Positions 24,771 to 37,676 are shown, counted from the stretch's first letter. The stretch: 64,000 nt of DNA from Hydrogenophaga sp. BPS33 (GCF_009859475.1 NZ_CP044549.1:3286001-3350000), one strand, 5' to 3'. Made by a program: numbers and translations. Notes: generated from the sequence alone by a model not told the origin.

Positions 24771-27275
24771 TCAGGGGCGCAGCTCCAGCGTCGATCGCCA
24801 TTGCTGCGGCTTCATGCTCAGGGTGCGGTACTGCACCTCGACCCAGCTGTCGGCCATGTCGCGGTAGCGGCCGGAAAACACATTGCCGCTCTGCCCCGTC
24901 TGGTAAATGAAGCGCGAGTTGTCCATGTCGGCCAGGTCGTACACCGCGCGCAGGCTGGCGGCGTGGCGGTTGGCGTATGGAGCGCCGGCCTTGTCCAGAT
25001 GGTATTGCCCCACGTTCACCGTGAACGGATCGCCGCCCGTGGGCCGGCGCACTTCGAAGAACCTGGCCAGGGGCTTCACGTTGCTGAAAGGGCGGTGGAT
25101 CGAAATCGCGGGGTGCGCCCTTCCCCAGCGCCAGTTCGCCACATCATCGCCCTGCTCGGCTTGCAAGCGCTTGAGCGCATCCGTCAGTGCCTGGCCGCTG
25201 GCCACCGAACAACCGGCAGCGCCGCACCAGCTCGCATCGTTGCGCTCCAGAATGCCTTCGACCGCGCTGCGGAACAGGCGCTTGCCGTACAGGCCGGCAA
25301 AACGCTGCTGCCCCACGCGTTCACCAATCACGCGGCGGGTGAAGCTGTCCACCCAGGCGGTGTAGATCAGCGGCGCGGCCGCGTCGGCCCGCATCTCCCC
25401 CTTGAAGTCGCGCAACGCCGCCTGGGCAGCCGGAGCCAGCGGGTGGTCCGAGACGGCTTTTTGCAGGAACGGCAGCAAGCGCATGGTGGCCGCCGAATAC
25501 ACGTCGGCATGCAGGGCCTGGAAGGACTCCAGAGAATGCTTCGGCGTTTGTTCCAGCAAGGCTTCGATGCGCTCCTGGCGGTACGGAGCAACCCAGTCCT
25601 GCGTGAGGAAGTGCGGGTAGTCGGCCGCGTGGATGCGCTGATTGGCGGTGGCAATCCAGCCACGGGCGCCATCGTCTTGCGGTGTGTCTTCGTAGGGCAA
25701 CCAACCCGTCCAGTCGTAGCGCGTGTCCCAGCCGGGCGAAGGCGCGATGCCGCGGATGTCGTTCTCTGGCGTGCGCACCGGCACCCGGCCTGCCGCCTTG
25801 AAGGCGATACGCCCTGTCCGGTCGGCCATCACGATGCTCTGCATCGGGGAGTTGAAGTCGCGAAATGCGTTCAGAAGCTCGTCGACCGACTGCGCCTGGT
25901 TCGCCACCAAGGTGGCCACGACGTTGCTGTTGTCCGTGTCCAGTGCGGTCCAGCGCAGGGACAGCACGTAGCGGCTGGTGTCCAGCACGCGGCCGTGGCT
26001 GGCTTGCGCATCGCTGAGCACCGGCCCGTGGCGCGTGCTGCGCACCATGTGGCTCACATCGGGCTTGCCTTTGACGCGGATGGTTTCCATGCGCATGCCG
26101 AAGTTGGCCCAGGCAGGTTCACTGCCCGTGGATGGCACGCGGTACTGCGCCGGGTTGGCCGGGTTGATCTGCTCCAGGTAGAGGTCCTGCACGTCCGGCC
26201 CCGTGTTCGTGAAGCCCCAGGCCACCTGCTCGGTGCGCCCCAGCACCACGAAGGGCGTGCCGGGCAGCGTCGCGCCGATCACGTCCATGCCCTTGACGCC
26301 GTCGGCCGCCGGCGCCTGGAGGCGCGCGAAGTACCAGATGGCCGGCGCGCTCAGGCCCAGGTGCGGGTCGTTGGCCAGCAACGGCATGCCCGAAACCGTG
26401 CGCGAACCGTTGACCACCCAGTTGTTCGAACCCTTGCCCTCGTTGTCGCCCAGACCGTCGGCCCAGCGCTGCAGGTCCGCGCCGATCTGTTCGCGCACGG
26501 ACGCCAGCAGGCCTGACGCCTCGGCCGCGGCCGGCGTGGCGGATATCTTGACCGGCGTATTCCGGTACACACCGAGATCGCGGTACAGCTTGGCCAGGTC
26601 GGCCGTGGCGGCAGGCCGTTCCCCGGGGTAAGGCGGAAACAGCTCCCACAGGGCCTGGGTGTCCAGCGTTTCCAACGTGCTCAGCCGGGCGAACTCGTTG
26701 CCCCAGTTGCCGCCGAGGTCGAGCGCCATCATGAGCGACCAGCCTACGCTGTCCAGCGGATCCCAATAACGGCCGGCCAAAGCCTCTTCTTTCGGATCGA
26801 TGCCCAGCAGCAGAAACTCCGGCGACAGCGCCTGCTCGGTGTGGGCAAAGAAGGCGTTCACCCCGTCGCTGTAGGCCTGCAGGGCGTCTTTCGATTCGGT
26901 GGGCAGCATGTCGAACTGCCGGCGAGACGCCTCGCGGATACCCAGCGTGCGCATCAGCTTGTCGGTCTCCAGCGTGGCCTCGCCCAGCACCTCGGACAAG
27001 GTGCCGCGCATGACGCGCCGGTTGAACTCCAGTTGCCAGCCGCGCTCCTGCGCATGCACGTAGCCGATGGCCATCCAGGCGTCGTGCGGGCGGCTGGCCA
27101 GCACATGGGTGACGTCGCTGGCATCGCGCTGCACCTTGACGCTTGCCGAGAGGCCGGCCAGGTGGAGGGAGCCATCCATCTTGGGCAAGGAACGCAAGGC
27201 GTAGAAAGCCAGCAGCGCAGCACCGGCCACGAGCAAGACCATAAAAAGGCCGAGGAGTCGCTTGATCCAACGCAC
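24771..27275 (-). CDS. Penicillin acylase family protein (Ntn hydrolase)
   Basis: The 834-residue precursor has an N-terminal membrane/signal segment (about 5-28, RLLGLFMVLLVAGAALLAFY). The N-terminal nucleophile is Ser283 in GKGSNNWVVNG, where autocleavage would free the beta chain. The alpha-chain part shows GYVHAQERGWQLEFNRR; the beta part has the family's LLANDPHLGLSAPAIWYFARL and ATLPGTPFVVLGRTEQVAWG. Family members hydrolyse amides such as penicillins or acyl-homoserine lactones (PvdQ, QuiP) in the periplasm. The substrate here is unknown; AHL acylase activity is an option. Confidence 0.92.
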   Translation of the reverse strand: MRWIKRLLGLFMVLLVAGAALLAFYALRSLPKMDGSLHLAGLSASVKVQRDASDVTHVLASRPHDAWMAIGYVHAQERGWQLEFNRRVMRGTLSEVLGEATLETDKLMRTLGIREASRRQFDMLPTESKDALQAYSDGVNAFFAHTEQALSPEFLLLGIDPKEEALAGRYWDPLDSVGWSLMMALDLGGNWGNEFARLSTLETLDTQALWELFPPYPGERPAATADLAKLYRDLGVYRNTPVKISATPAAAEASGLLASVREQIGADLQRWADGLGDNEGKGSNNWVVNGSRTVSGMPLLANDPHLGLSAPAIWYFARLQAPAADGVKGMDVIGATLPGTPFVVLGRTEQVAWGFTNTGPDVQDLYLEQINPANPAQYRVPSTGSEPAWANFGMRMETIRVKGKPDVSHMVRSTRHGPVLSDAQASHGRVLDTSRYVLSLRWTALDTDNSNVVATLVANQAQSVDELLNAFRDFNSPMQSIVMADRTGRIAFKAAGRVPVRTPENDIRGIAPSPGWDTRYDWTGWLPYEDTPQDDGARGWIATANQRIHAADYPHFLTQDWVAPYRQERIEALLEQTPKHSLESFQALHADVYSAATMRLLPFLQKAVSDHPLAPAAQAALRDFKGEMRADAAAPLIYTAWVDSFTRRVIGERVGQQRFAGLYGKRLFRSAVEGILERNDASWCGAAGCSVASGQALTDALKRLQAEQGDDVANWRWGRAHPAISIHRPFSNVKPLARFFEVRRPTGGDPFTVNVGQYHLDKAGAPYANRHAASLRAVYDLADMDNSRFIYQTGQSGNVFSGRYRDMADSWVEVQYRTLSMKPQQWRSTLELRP

Positions 27276-27341
27276 GGGTGTCTCCGAAAAAGCGTGTCGA
27301 ACAATGCAGCGCCCATCGCGGCGCCACGGCGGCCGCGCCGC

Positions 27342-28286
27342 TTACTTGCGCGCGCCGCCCGGCCCCAACGCCAGGTTCCCCTCGATGAGCTTGAACCTCA
27401 CGGTGGGTGCGCTGAAATCGCTGAACGGCGCACCCATGGCGATCTCGCCGTCGCTGTGCAACAGGCATTCCTGCCGGCGCAGCGCGATCACATGATCGCC
27501 GCCCACAAAGCGCACCCAGGTGCCATAGCTGCTGATGTCTTCGAGCACATAGTTGCCCGAGCGGATGTCGATCGAAACATGCAACCGCGACACACGCGGA
27601 TCGCTGACCACGAAATCGGCCTCGGGCACGCGCCCGATCTTCATGGGCAGATCGGTCAGGCTGAACGGCTGGAGGCTGTCCAGCCAACCCAGTTCAATGC
27701 CCCCGAAGACGGCATCCTTGGTCGGGACCAAGGCCTGCAGATCGGCTGGCAAGGTGAGGAACTCCGACAACATTTCGGGCTGCCATTCGATGCGGAATAC
27801 CTCGCAAGGCTCCACCCGGCCCTTGATGCGCATGGGGCCCAGGCTGCGGCTGCGCACGTTGTGGCGCGGCCCCAGTTTGCGGATCACGGTGTCGGTGGCC
27901 ATGATCTGCTCAGGGCCCGCCAGATCGCTCAGCCGCGAAGCCACGTTGACCGCGTCGCCGAAACAATCACCATCGACCACCACGACCTGGCCACGCGCCA
28001 TGCCGATCTGCATCATGAGTTTGAGACGGTCCGGCCACTGCAGAAGGCGCTTGGCATGCTCCTGCTGGATCTGGACCATGGCGTCCACCGCTTCGTGGTT
28101 GTTGGCGAACGACATCAGCACGCCATCGCCCAGCATCTTCACCACCGTCCCCCCACCTTGAGCACCCATGGAGCCGATCCATTGGGTCAATTTGGTGACC
28201 GCCTTGGTGGCACGGTCGTTACCCAGTGTTTCAAACACCGAGACGCTACCGGTCAAATCCACAAATGCAATGGTCAGTTCTGCCAT
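27342..28286 (-). CDS. Class III nucleotidyl cyclase with C-terminal FHA domain
   Basis: The product has 314 residues. A class III cyclase catalytic domain fills residues 1-165, with both metal Asp residues (Asp10 in FVDLTGS and Asp54 in KMLGDGVLM) and the transition-state Asn-Arg pair in DAVNVASRL, so it should be active. An FHA domain follows (about 225-300: MKIGRVPEADFVVSDPRVSR, LHVSIDIRSG, LEDISSYGTWVRF) and could bind phosphothreonine. There is no membrane segment. The arrangement suggests cyclic nucleotide synthesis governed by a Ser/Thr kinase (inference); no such kinase is in the window. Confidence 0.9.
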   Translation of the reverse strand: MAELTIAFVDLTGSVSVFETLGNDRATKAVTKLTQWIGSMGAQGGGTVVKMLGDGVLMSFANNHEAVDAMVQIQQEHAKRLLQWPDRLKLMMQIGMARGQVVVVDGDCFGDAVNVASRLSDLAGPEQIMATDTVIRKLGPRHNVRSRSLGPMRIKGRVEPCEVFRIEWQPEMLSEFLTLPADLQALVPTKDAVFGGIELGWLDSLQPFSLTDLPMKIGRVPEADFVVSDPRVSRLHVSIDIRSGNYVLEDISSYGTWVRFVGGDHVIALRRQECLLHSDGEIAMGAPFSDFSAPTVRFKLIEGNLALGPGGARK

Positions 28287-28551
28287 AAGACGCTAGGAAT
28301 AACCGCTGGATTACAACACACCGCCCCCCGGTATCCGACCCGGCTGCCCCGACCACGCACGGCCTGGGGCCGTCGGTATGCACAAAAGTGTATTAATGTA
28401 CTAAAAACATTAGAAACAAACTCAGAAGTCGGCGCTAAGCACCTGATTTATTTGTTGTTTTTTGCTTTGATACAGGTGTTTGAGATTGCAAGTTTGTGCA
28501 AGCTCGCCGTATCCTGTGGCCCATTGCAGCCATTTCATTTGCTCCACCTCC
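28287..28551. other. Intergenic region with an AT-rich core
   Basis: About 265 bases lie between the divergent cyclase-FHA gene and the 110-residue gene. The stretch from about 28375 to 28500 is strikingly AT-rich (GTATTAATGTACTAAAAACA, then TTTATTTGTTGTTTTTTGC) against a very GC-rich surrounding. It probably holds promoters for both sides. I see no gene in it. Confidence 0.6.
28486..28515 (+). promoter_or_regulatory. Candidate sigma-70 promoter for the 110-residue gene
   Basis: TTGCAA (28486-28491) is followed after 18 bases by TATCCT (28510-28515), inside the AT-rich intergenic stretch and 36 bases before the ATG at 28552. Confidence 0.4.
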
Positions 28552-28884
28552 ATGCGCTGGTTCAAGCCCGGTATTCGCAACAGCATTTCGGCCCTTCTGG
28601 GGCCGGACGCGCGCAGAGATTCGCTCGAATCGCTGGAGCCGGTGCGTGAAGCCATGCTGGCCTTGCTCGGCGAGGACGGCGCCCGCGCCCATCCTGAACT
28701 TTCCCGCAAGCTGCGGTATGTGCGCGACGCGCACAGCCTGTGGTACGCGCGCGCCGAAATGGTCGCGGTGCTGAGCGAATTGCATGGCGAGGCGCTGGCG
28801 GTGCACCGGGTGCAAAGCCTGTCGCCCGCGTTTCAAGGCCTCCTGCCCAAGAGCCTGATGAACGCCAGCCTGCAGCGCCGCTAG
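28552..28884 (+). CDS. Conserved-type hypothetical protein, 110 residues
   Basis: The protein begins MRWFKPGIRNSISALLGPDA and is mostly helical and charged (LEPVREAMLALLGEDG, ELSRKLRYVRDAHSLWYARA, EMVAVLSELHGEALAVHRVQ). There is no signal peptide or membrane helix. Its good coding character and an upstream AT-rich promoter region support a real gene. I do not recognise the family. It converges on the S66 peptidase gene, with 3 bases between the stops. Confidence 0.7.
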   Translation: MRWFKPGIRNSISALLGPDARRDSLESLEPVREAMLALLGEDGARAHPELSRKLRYVRDAHSLWYARAEMVAVLSELHGEALAVHRVQSLSPAFQGLLPKSLMNASLQRR

Positions 28885-28887
28885 GTC

Positions 28888-29880
28888 TTATCCCCAGAAA
28901 ATCAGGGCATCGCGCCCGTCCACCAGCAGATCCACCTGGCGCCCCACCGGCAGCAGCACCTTGGTCGGCACATGGCCAAACGGCAAGCCGGTGAAGACCG
29001 GCGTTTTCGTGCGCGTGCGCAGCCAATCGATCACCGTCTGCAGCTTGAAGCCACGGTCGTAACCAGGCACCAGCTTGAAGCGGTTGAACGAGCCCAGCAG
29101 CACGGCCTTCTGACGACCGATGACGCCGGCGTTGAGCAATTGCGTGAGCTGCCGTTCGATCCGGTACGGGTGTTCGTTGGCATCCTCCAGAAACAGGATA
29201 CCGCCCTCCACCTGCGGCAGGTGCGGCGTGCCGATGAGTGCGCAGATCACGTTGAGATTGCCGCCCCACAGCGTGGCGCCGTTGAGCTTGAGGCGGTAAG
29301 GTTTGTCACCCTTGCCCGGATAGGCTTTGGCGTCCGATGCGGGCAATGTCCAGCCCGCGCCTTCGCCATGGCCGAGCAGCAGATCGTCGAAACAAGCCTC
29401 CATGATCTCGTCCGTGGCCTGCGCGCCAAAGTCCTCGCCCAGCGCGGGCCCGGCCCAGGTGATGGCGCCGGTCTTGGCCATCAACGCCATCTGCAGGGCG
29501 GTGAAATCGCTCAGGCCCACGAACTGGGTGCCTCGCTCGATCGCTTTGGTGATGGCCTTGAACGGCAGCTCGCCCACGATGCGCGTGAGGCCGTAACCGC
29601 CACGCGTGATCAGCGCGACATCGGCGCCGCTGGCAGCGGCGCGGCCGATCGCAGCCAGGCGCGTGGCGTCGTCGCCGGCGAAGCGCATATGGCTGCTGAG
29701 CGCGCTCTCATCGATTTCCACCTCATGGCCCAGCGCCTTGAGCCGCGCCACGCCACGGCGAAACGCGGCCTTGTCGCGCACCGCGCTGGAGGGGGAATAG
29801 AGGTAGATGTGGCGCGGGCCGTGGCGATGACTGTGGTCATGACCGCAAGTGGGACTGCAAACGTGATCGTCGTGGCGCAT
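28888..29880 (-). CDS. LD-carboxypeptidase (S66 family)
   Basis: The product has 330 residues. A His-rich leader (HDDHVCSPTCGHDHSHRHG) precedes the S66 fold. The family's nucleophile motif GGYGxS reads TRGGYGLTRIV here, with Thr in place of Ser; the catalytic Glu (ILFLEDANEHPYRIER) and His (LPFGHVPTKVLLP) are present. Family members cut the terminal D-Ala from L,D-linked murein tetrapeptides during peptidoglycan recycling, or hydrolyse microcin. The Thr replacement could lower or change activity. No export signal is seen, so it is probably cytosolic. Confidence 0.88.
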   Translation of the reverse strand: MRHDDHVCSPTCGHDHSHRHGPRHIYLYSPSSAVRDKAAFRRGVARLKALGHEVEIDESALSSHMRFAGDDATRLAAIGRAAASGADVALITRGGYGLTRIVGELPFKAITKAIERGTQFVGLSDFTALQMALMAKTGAITWAGPALGEDFGAQATDEIMEACFDDLLLGHGEGAGWTLPASDAKAYPGKGDKPYRLKLNGATLWGGNLNVICALIGTPHLPQVEGGILFLEDANEHPYRIERQLTQLLNAGVIGRQKAVLLGSFNRFKLVPGYDRGFKLQTVIDWLRTRTKTPVFTGLPFGHVPTKVLLPVGRQVDLLVDGRDALIFWG

Positions 29881-29906
29881 GACAAGGAGGCGGGCAAAGG
29901 GTGGGA

Positions 29907-33954
<4,048 letters not shown>

Positions 33955-34008
33955 AGCGCGGCCGCAGGCCGTCGGAACTTTCCCGTCGCCGCGCATCCCC
34001 AATCCGGC

Positions 34009-35178
34009 ATGAACTCCGCCGACCGTCAGTGGGAACTCGACGCCCTGCGCGGCCTGATGCTTGTGCTGATGACCCTCACGCACCTGCCCACCCGCCTGGC
34101 CGACCCCCTGGGCCAGCCACTGGGGTTCGTCTCCGCGGCCGAAGGCTTCGTGCTGCTCTCGGCGTACATGGCGGGTCGGGTGTACACGGCCAAGGCCGAT
34201 CGCCAAGGCCCCGAGGCGATGAAAAATGCCTTCTTCAACCGGGCGCTCAAACTCTATGCCTGCCAGCTCGCGTTGCTGGTCTTCGCCTTCACCGTCATCG
34301 CCGGCCTGGGCTTGGCGCTGAGCGAAGTGGCCATCACCGATTTGTTGAGCTTCTTCCTGGAGCGCCCGGTGGTGGCGGCCCTCAGCGCGGGCCTGTTGCT
34401 GTACAGCCCGGCGCTGCTGGACATCCTGCCCATCTATATCGTGTTCATGCTGCTCAGCCCATTGGTATTGCTGCACGGCATGGAGCACGGTTGGCGAACG
34501 GTGATGGCGCTGAGCCTGCTGTTGTGGGTCGGCGCGCAGTTCGGGCTGGGGCCTGCCGTCAACCGTTGGGCCATGGGCTGGTTCGACATGCCCGTGCGCT
34601 ACCAGGACATGGGCGCGTTCGAGATATTCGCCTGGCAATTCCTTTGGGTGCTGGGCTTGTGGATGGGCTTCACCCACAGCCAGCCAGGCCACGCGCCAAC
34701 GTCCTTCCCGCGCTGGATGGTCGGCGCGGCCATGGCCTTGGCGATCGTGGGTTTTCTGTGGCGGCACACCGCAGGCCAGACGCCCATGCCCGACGGCTCT
34801 GCGGTCAACCTCATGTTCGACAAATGGCATCTGGGACCGTTGCGGCTCATCAACCTGCTTGCGCTCCTGGTGCTGGTGATGCACTTCGCGCCCTGGCTCC
34901 AGCGGCACCTGCCACGCTGGCGCGTGCTGGAGACGCTGGGCAAGGCGGCCTTGCCGGTGTTCTGCGCCCATCTGGTGGCGGCGCTGCTGGCGCTGGCGGT
35001 GTTCGGGCCGGCCCGCCCGGAGCGGCCTTGGTCGGTGGACCTGCTGGTGCTTTTTGTCGCCTTCTATGCGCTGTGGATCACCGCGCGCCTGTCTTTGGCC
35101 GCCGACCGCCGCGCGGATCGGCAGCGGGCAAGCAAGGTCCCGGCGGCAGATCTCAGCTCTTCAGGTGCAGCGCGATGA
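34009..35178 (+). CDS. OpgC-like membrane acyltransferase, copy 2
   Basis: This 389-residue paralogue of the upstream gene shares the N-terminal QWELDALRGLMLVLMTLTHL and GFVSAAEGFVLLSAYMAGRV segments, the LDILPIYIVFMLLSPLVLL core and a similar C-terminus, but has diverged clearly elsewhere. It has about 10 membrane helices. It could acylate the same glycan at another position or with another acyl group. Its 3' end overlaps the convergent SGNH hydrolase gene by 26 bases. Confidence 0.85.
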   Translation: MNSADRQWELDALRGLMLVLMTLTHLPTRLADPLGQPLGFVSAAEGFVLLSAYMAGRVYTAKADRQGPEAMKNAFFNRALKLYACQLALLVFAFTVIAGLGLALSEVAITDLLSFFLERPVVAALSAGLLLYSPALLDILPIYIVFMLLSPLVLLHGMEHGWRTVMALSLLLWVGAQFGLGPAVNRWAMGWFDMPVRYQDMGAFEIFAWQFLWVLGLWMGFTHSQPGHAPTSFPRWMVGAAMALAIVGFLWRHTAGQTPMPDGSAVNLMFDKWHLGPLRLINLLALLVLVMHFAPWLQRHLPRWRVLETLGKAALPVFCAHLVAALLALAVFGPARPERPWSVDLLVLFVAFYALWITARLSLAADRRADRQRASKVPAADLSSSGAAR

Positions 35179-35932
35179 TGCGCTGCCAAAGGGCGTAACC
35201 TTCCGTGTTGAGGTGCAGGCGATCACCGAGAAACAGCTCCGGGCGCGCCTGGCCTTGGGCATCGACCATGGACGAATACACGTCGATGAAATCGAGCTGG
35301 GGTTCGACTTGGCTGTACGCCTTGACCATCGCGTTGGTTTCGCGCACCGCGGCGAGCATGCCGGCGCGCGACGGGCTGGGCTTGATGGACACAAAGGCGA
35401 TGCGTGCCTGAGGCAGCTCGGCCTTGACCGATTGCACGAAGTCCGCGAAACGCTGCGTTACCGCCCAAGGCGACACCCCCTCGGCCAGATCGTTTTCGCC
35501 CGCGTACACCACCACCAACCGGGGCTTGTAGGGCAACACCAGGCGGTGGACCAGCTTCACGCAATCGATCAGTTGGGAGCCGCCGAAGCCGCGCTTGATC
35601 ACCACCGGCTGGTCGGCGAAGCTCGTCTCCAGGTTGTTCCACATGCGGATGGAAGAGCTGCCGACGAACACGACGCCGCCCGATTGGGGCGCTTGCTTCA
35701 GGTCGGCGGCGGCGAAGGCTTCCATGCTGGCCGTCCAGCGCGGATCGATCGCCGCCAGTTGCTGCGAGCCATCCGGCACGGCCGGTACCACGGAAAGCAT
35801 CGCGTTCGGCTTGAGCGGTTCGGCTTGAGCGCCTTGCAATAGACCCGCGCCCAGCACGCAGGTCAGGACCGCATTTCTCAGGGGAGCCGCCAGGCGTGAA
35901 CGACGGGAAATGGTGTGTGGCAAGGCGAACAT
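35153..35932 (-). CDS. Exported SGNH/GDSL hydrolase
   Basis: The 259-residue precursor has a signal peptide (positive HTISRRSRLAAPLRN, hydrophobic core, AQA-EP cleavage near residue 38). The SGNH blocks are present: nucleophile Ser in VFVGSSSIRMW, Gly in RGFGGSQL, Asn in YAGENDLAEG and the Asp-His pair in GDRLHLNTEG. It is a periplasmic esterase or deacylase. Since it sits directly against two OpgC-like acyltransferase genes, removal of acyl groups from the same glycan is a reasonable guess. Confidence 0.87.
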   Translation of the reverse strand: MFALPHTISRRSRLAAPLRNAVLTCVLGAGLLQGAQAEPLKPNAMLSVVPAVPDGSQQLAAIDPRWTASMEAFAAADLKQAPQSGGVVFVGSSSIRMWNNLETSFADQPVVIKRGFGGSQLIDCVKLVHRLVLPYKPRLVVVYAGENDLAEGVSPWAVTQRFADFVQSVKAELPQARIAFVSIKPSPSRAGMLAAVRETNAMVKAYSQVEPQLDFIDVYSSMVDAQGQARPELFLGDRLHLNTEGYALWQRIIALHLKS

Positions 35933-36033
35933 GGAAAGTTTTGAGGCGCTGAATGGACCCGGCTCTGGCGCAAAAAGTTCAGATCGCAGCAGTGTAAGCA
36001 AGCGTGTTTTTCCCGTCCATGGCGAGGTTGGTA

Positions 36034-36660
36034 TCAGGCAACACCGCCGGCCATGCCGAGCTGGCGCATCCATCCCGCGAGCGCACGCTCATCGGCATTG
36101 CCGGCTTCGTAGGCGGCCAACAGGGCGGTGTGGGATTCCGGCCGGTGCTGGTTGAGCTTCACCTTGCACTGCAGCTCGGTGACGCGCAGTTCAAACGCCA
36201 CGATGCCCTGCGCCATCTTGCGCTGGTAGTCGCCATCCAGGGCCCGCCACTGGTCCGCGTAGGCCGGGTCGTGGTCGTGGATCAGGTGCTTGAGCAGCCG
36301 GTCCTTGTCGTCAAAATGCTCCAGGATGCGCGCCTGCACCGTCGCGTGCACCGCGAGGTAGTTCCAGGTCGGCACGCGCACCAGATCGGGGTAGACGCGC
36401 GGCGTCATGTAGGCATGCGGGCCGAGAAACGTCACGAGGGCACGGGGACGGGCCTGCAGATAGCGCCCGTGTGGATTGGGCTTGGCGCAGTGGCCCAGCA
36501 GCGTCAGAGCGCCCTCTTCTTCCAGCAGGTGCAGTGGCAGCTGCGTCACGAACGGCAGGCCATCGTCATCGACCGAGATCAGGCTGGCGAAGGGGTGGCT
36601 TCGCATCAGCGACACGGCGATCGCGGGATCCTTGGCGGCGAACTGGGGTGGCAGGTACAT
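36034..36660 (-). CDS. PaiB-like FMN-binding protein / negative regulator
   Basis: The 208-residue protein opens with MYLPPQFAAKD and carries the PaiB pattern: MRSHPFASLISVDDDGLPFV, LTLLGHCAKPNPH, FLGPHAYMTPRVY, VPTWNYLAVHATVQARI and the C-terminal VTELQCKVKLNQHRPES. PaiB of Bacillus represses sporulation and degradative enzyme genes; the fold is a split-barrel flavin-binding domain. Members in proteobacteria are mostly uncharacterised. The ATG at 36660 is preferred over a longer frame to 36678. Confidence 0.9.
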   Translation of the reverse strand: MYLPPQFAAKDPAIAVSLMRSHPFASLISVDDDGLPFVTQLPLHLLEEEGALTLLGHCAKPNPHGRYLQARPRALVTFLGPHAYMTPRVYPDLVRVPTWNYLAVHATVQARILEHFDDKDRLLKHLIHDHDPAYADQWRALDGDYQRKMAQGIVAFELRVTELQCKVKLNQHRPESHTALLAAYEAGNADERALAGWMRQLGMAGGVA

Positions 36661-36693
36661 GCCGCCATCATCCCGCATCCGAGGGGTTCGGGC

Positions 36694-37587
36694 TCAGGCG
36701 CCGTTGGGCACCACCAACACGTCGTTCTCGGCGATTTCGAGCATGCGTTGCGCCACGCTGCCCAGCAACAGGCCGAGCACCCCGCCGCGCTGCTTCGTGC
36801 CCATCACCACCAGGTCGGCCGGGTGTTCCTGACCGTGGGCATTGAGCAGCAGGCCGGGATCCCCGTGTTCCAGCCAGGTCTGCAGGCGCGCGTGCGTGCT
36901 CTCGGGCAGCGCGCAAGACTGGATGAAGGCTTCGGCTTCGCGCTGCGCCTGCGCCAGCCCATCGGCGCGCACCTTGGTCTGGTCCACACCGCCGATGGCC
37001 GGGTAAGGGTTGTCGAAGGCATGGAACAAGGTGATGTCGGCGTCGGGAAACAGGTCGTTGGCCACCCGCTGCAAGGTGTGGCGCGAGGCCGGCGAGAAGT
37101 CGCTGGCCACGACTACCTGCCGGTACGGCGCGCGGGCCCTGTTGCGCACCACCAGCAAGGGCACAGGCGAGCGGCGCACGAGCGCGTCCACGGTCGATCC
37201 CAATACCACACGGCTCAAGGCCCCGTTGCGCGCCACGCCGATGACGATGAGGCCGCAGCCTTCGGCGGTGGCCACGGTGAGCACCGTGTCGGTCACCGCG
37301 CCCTGCTCCACCATGGGCACCAGCGTGAGGCCTTCGGCCTGCTCCACGTCGGCGCGCAAGTGGCGTTCGGCGCGCACCATGCGCATGCGGTCACCGCCTA
37401 TCTGCCCCGTGGCACGCGCCAGCACCGAGGTGGCGGCTTCGGCAGGTTCGCTCTCCACGACGGTGAGCGCGACCAGGCGAGCTTGCCATTGGCGCGCGAT
37501 CCACACGGCGCGGTCGAGCGCGCGGTCGCTGCGGCTGCCGAGGTCGGTGGCGAGCAGGATATGGCGGGGCGTGGCGGATGGATTCAA
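36694..37587 (-). CDS. Universal stress protein, tandem UspA (TTG start)
   Basis: This 297-residue protein has two UspA domains: the first has RHILLATDLGSRSDRALDRA and LIVIGVARNGALSRVVLGST, the second has RQVVVASDFSPASRHTLQRV and LVVMGTKQRGGVLGLLLGSV. The start is set by AAGGAG at 37600-37595, 7 bases before a TTG at 37587; the frame runs on upstream to an ATG at 37719, but that extension is not UspA-like. An FNR-type box lies about 76-90 bases upstream, which matches the low-oxygen control seen for other UspA genes. Confidence 0.9.
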   Translation of the reverse strand: MNPSATPRHILLATDLGSRSDRALDRAVWIARQWQARLVALTVVESEPAEAATSVLARATGQIGGDRMRMVRAERHLRADVEQAEGLTLVPMVEQGAVTDTVLTVATAEGCGLIVIGVARNGALSRVVLGSTVDALVRRSPVPLLVVRNRARAPYRQVVVASDFSPASRHTLQRVANDLFPDADITLFHAFDNPYPAIGGVDQTKVRADGLAQAQREAEAFIQSCALPESTHARLQTWLEHGDPGLLLNAHGQEHPADLVVMGTKQRGGVLGLLLGSVAQRMLEIAENDVLVVPNGA

Positions 37588-37594
37588 GCGAAGG

Positions 37595-37600
37595 CTCCTT
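37595..37600 (-). promoter_or_regulatory. Ribosome binding site that decides the UspA TTG start
   Basis: On the minus strand AAGGAG sits 7 bases before TTG-AAT-CCA. It supports the non-ATG start over the distant upstream ATG. Confidence 0.75.
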
Positions 37601-37662
37601 TCTGCCGTTGCGGCACAGGCGTCGACCTTAACCGCTGCGGCGCGCCGGGGCCACCGCAGCCT

Positions 37663-37676
37663 TTGAGCGGGATCAA
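37663..37676. promoter_or_regulatory. Candidate FNR box upstream of the second UspA gene
   Basis: TTGAG-CGGG-ATCAA differs from the FNR consensus TTGAT-N4-ATCAA at one position. It lies between the divergent UspA gene (start 37587) and the membrane protein gene at 37740, and matches the recognition-helix type of the regulator at 5540-6337. Confidence 0.65.

Noticed and set aside
26119..27687. Second long minus-strand frame across the penicillin acylase gene
   Set aside because: Shifted frame of the real gene; repetitive Arg/Ala/Gly content without motifs.
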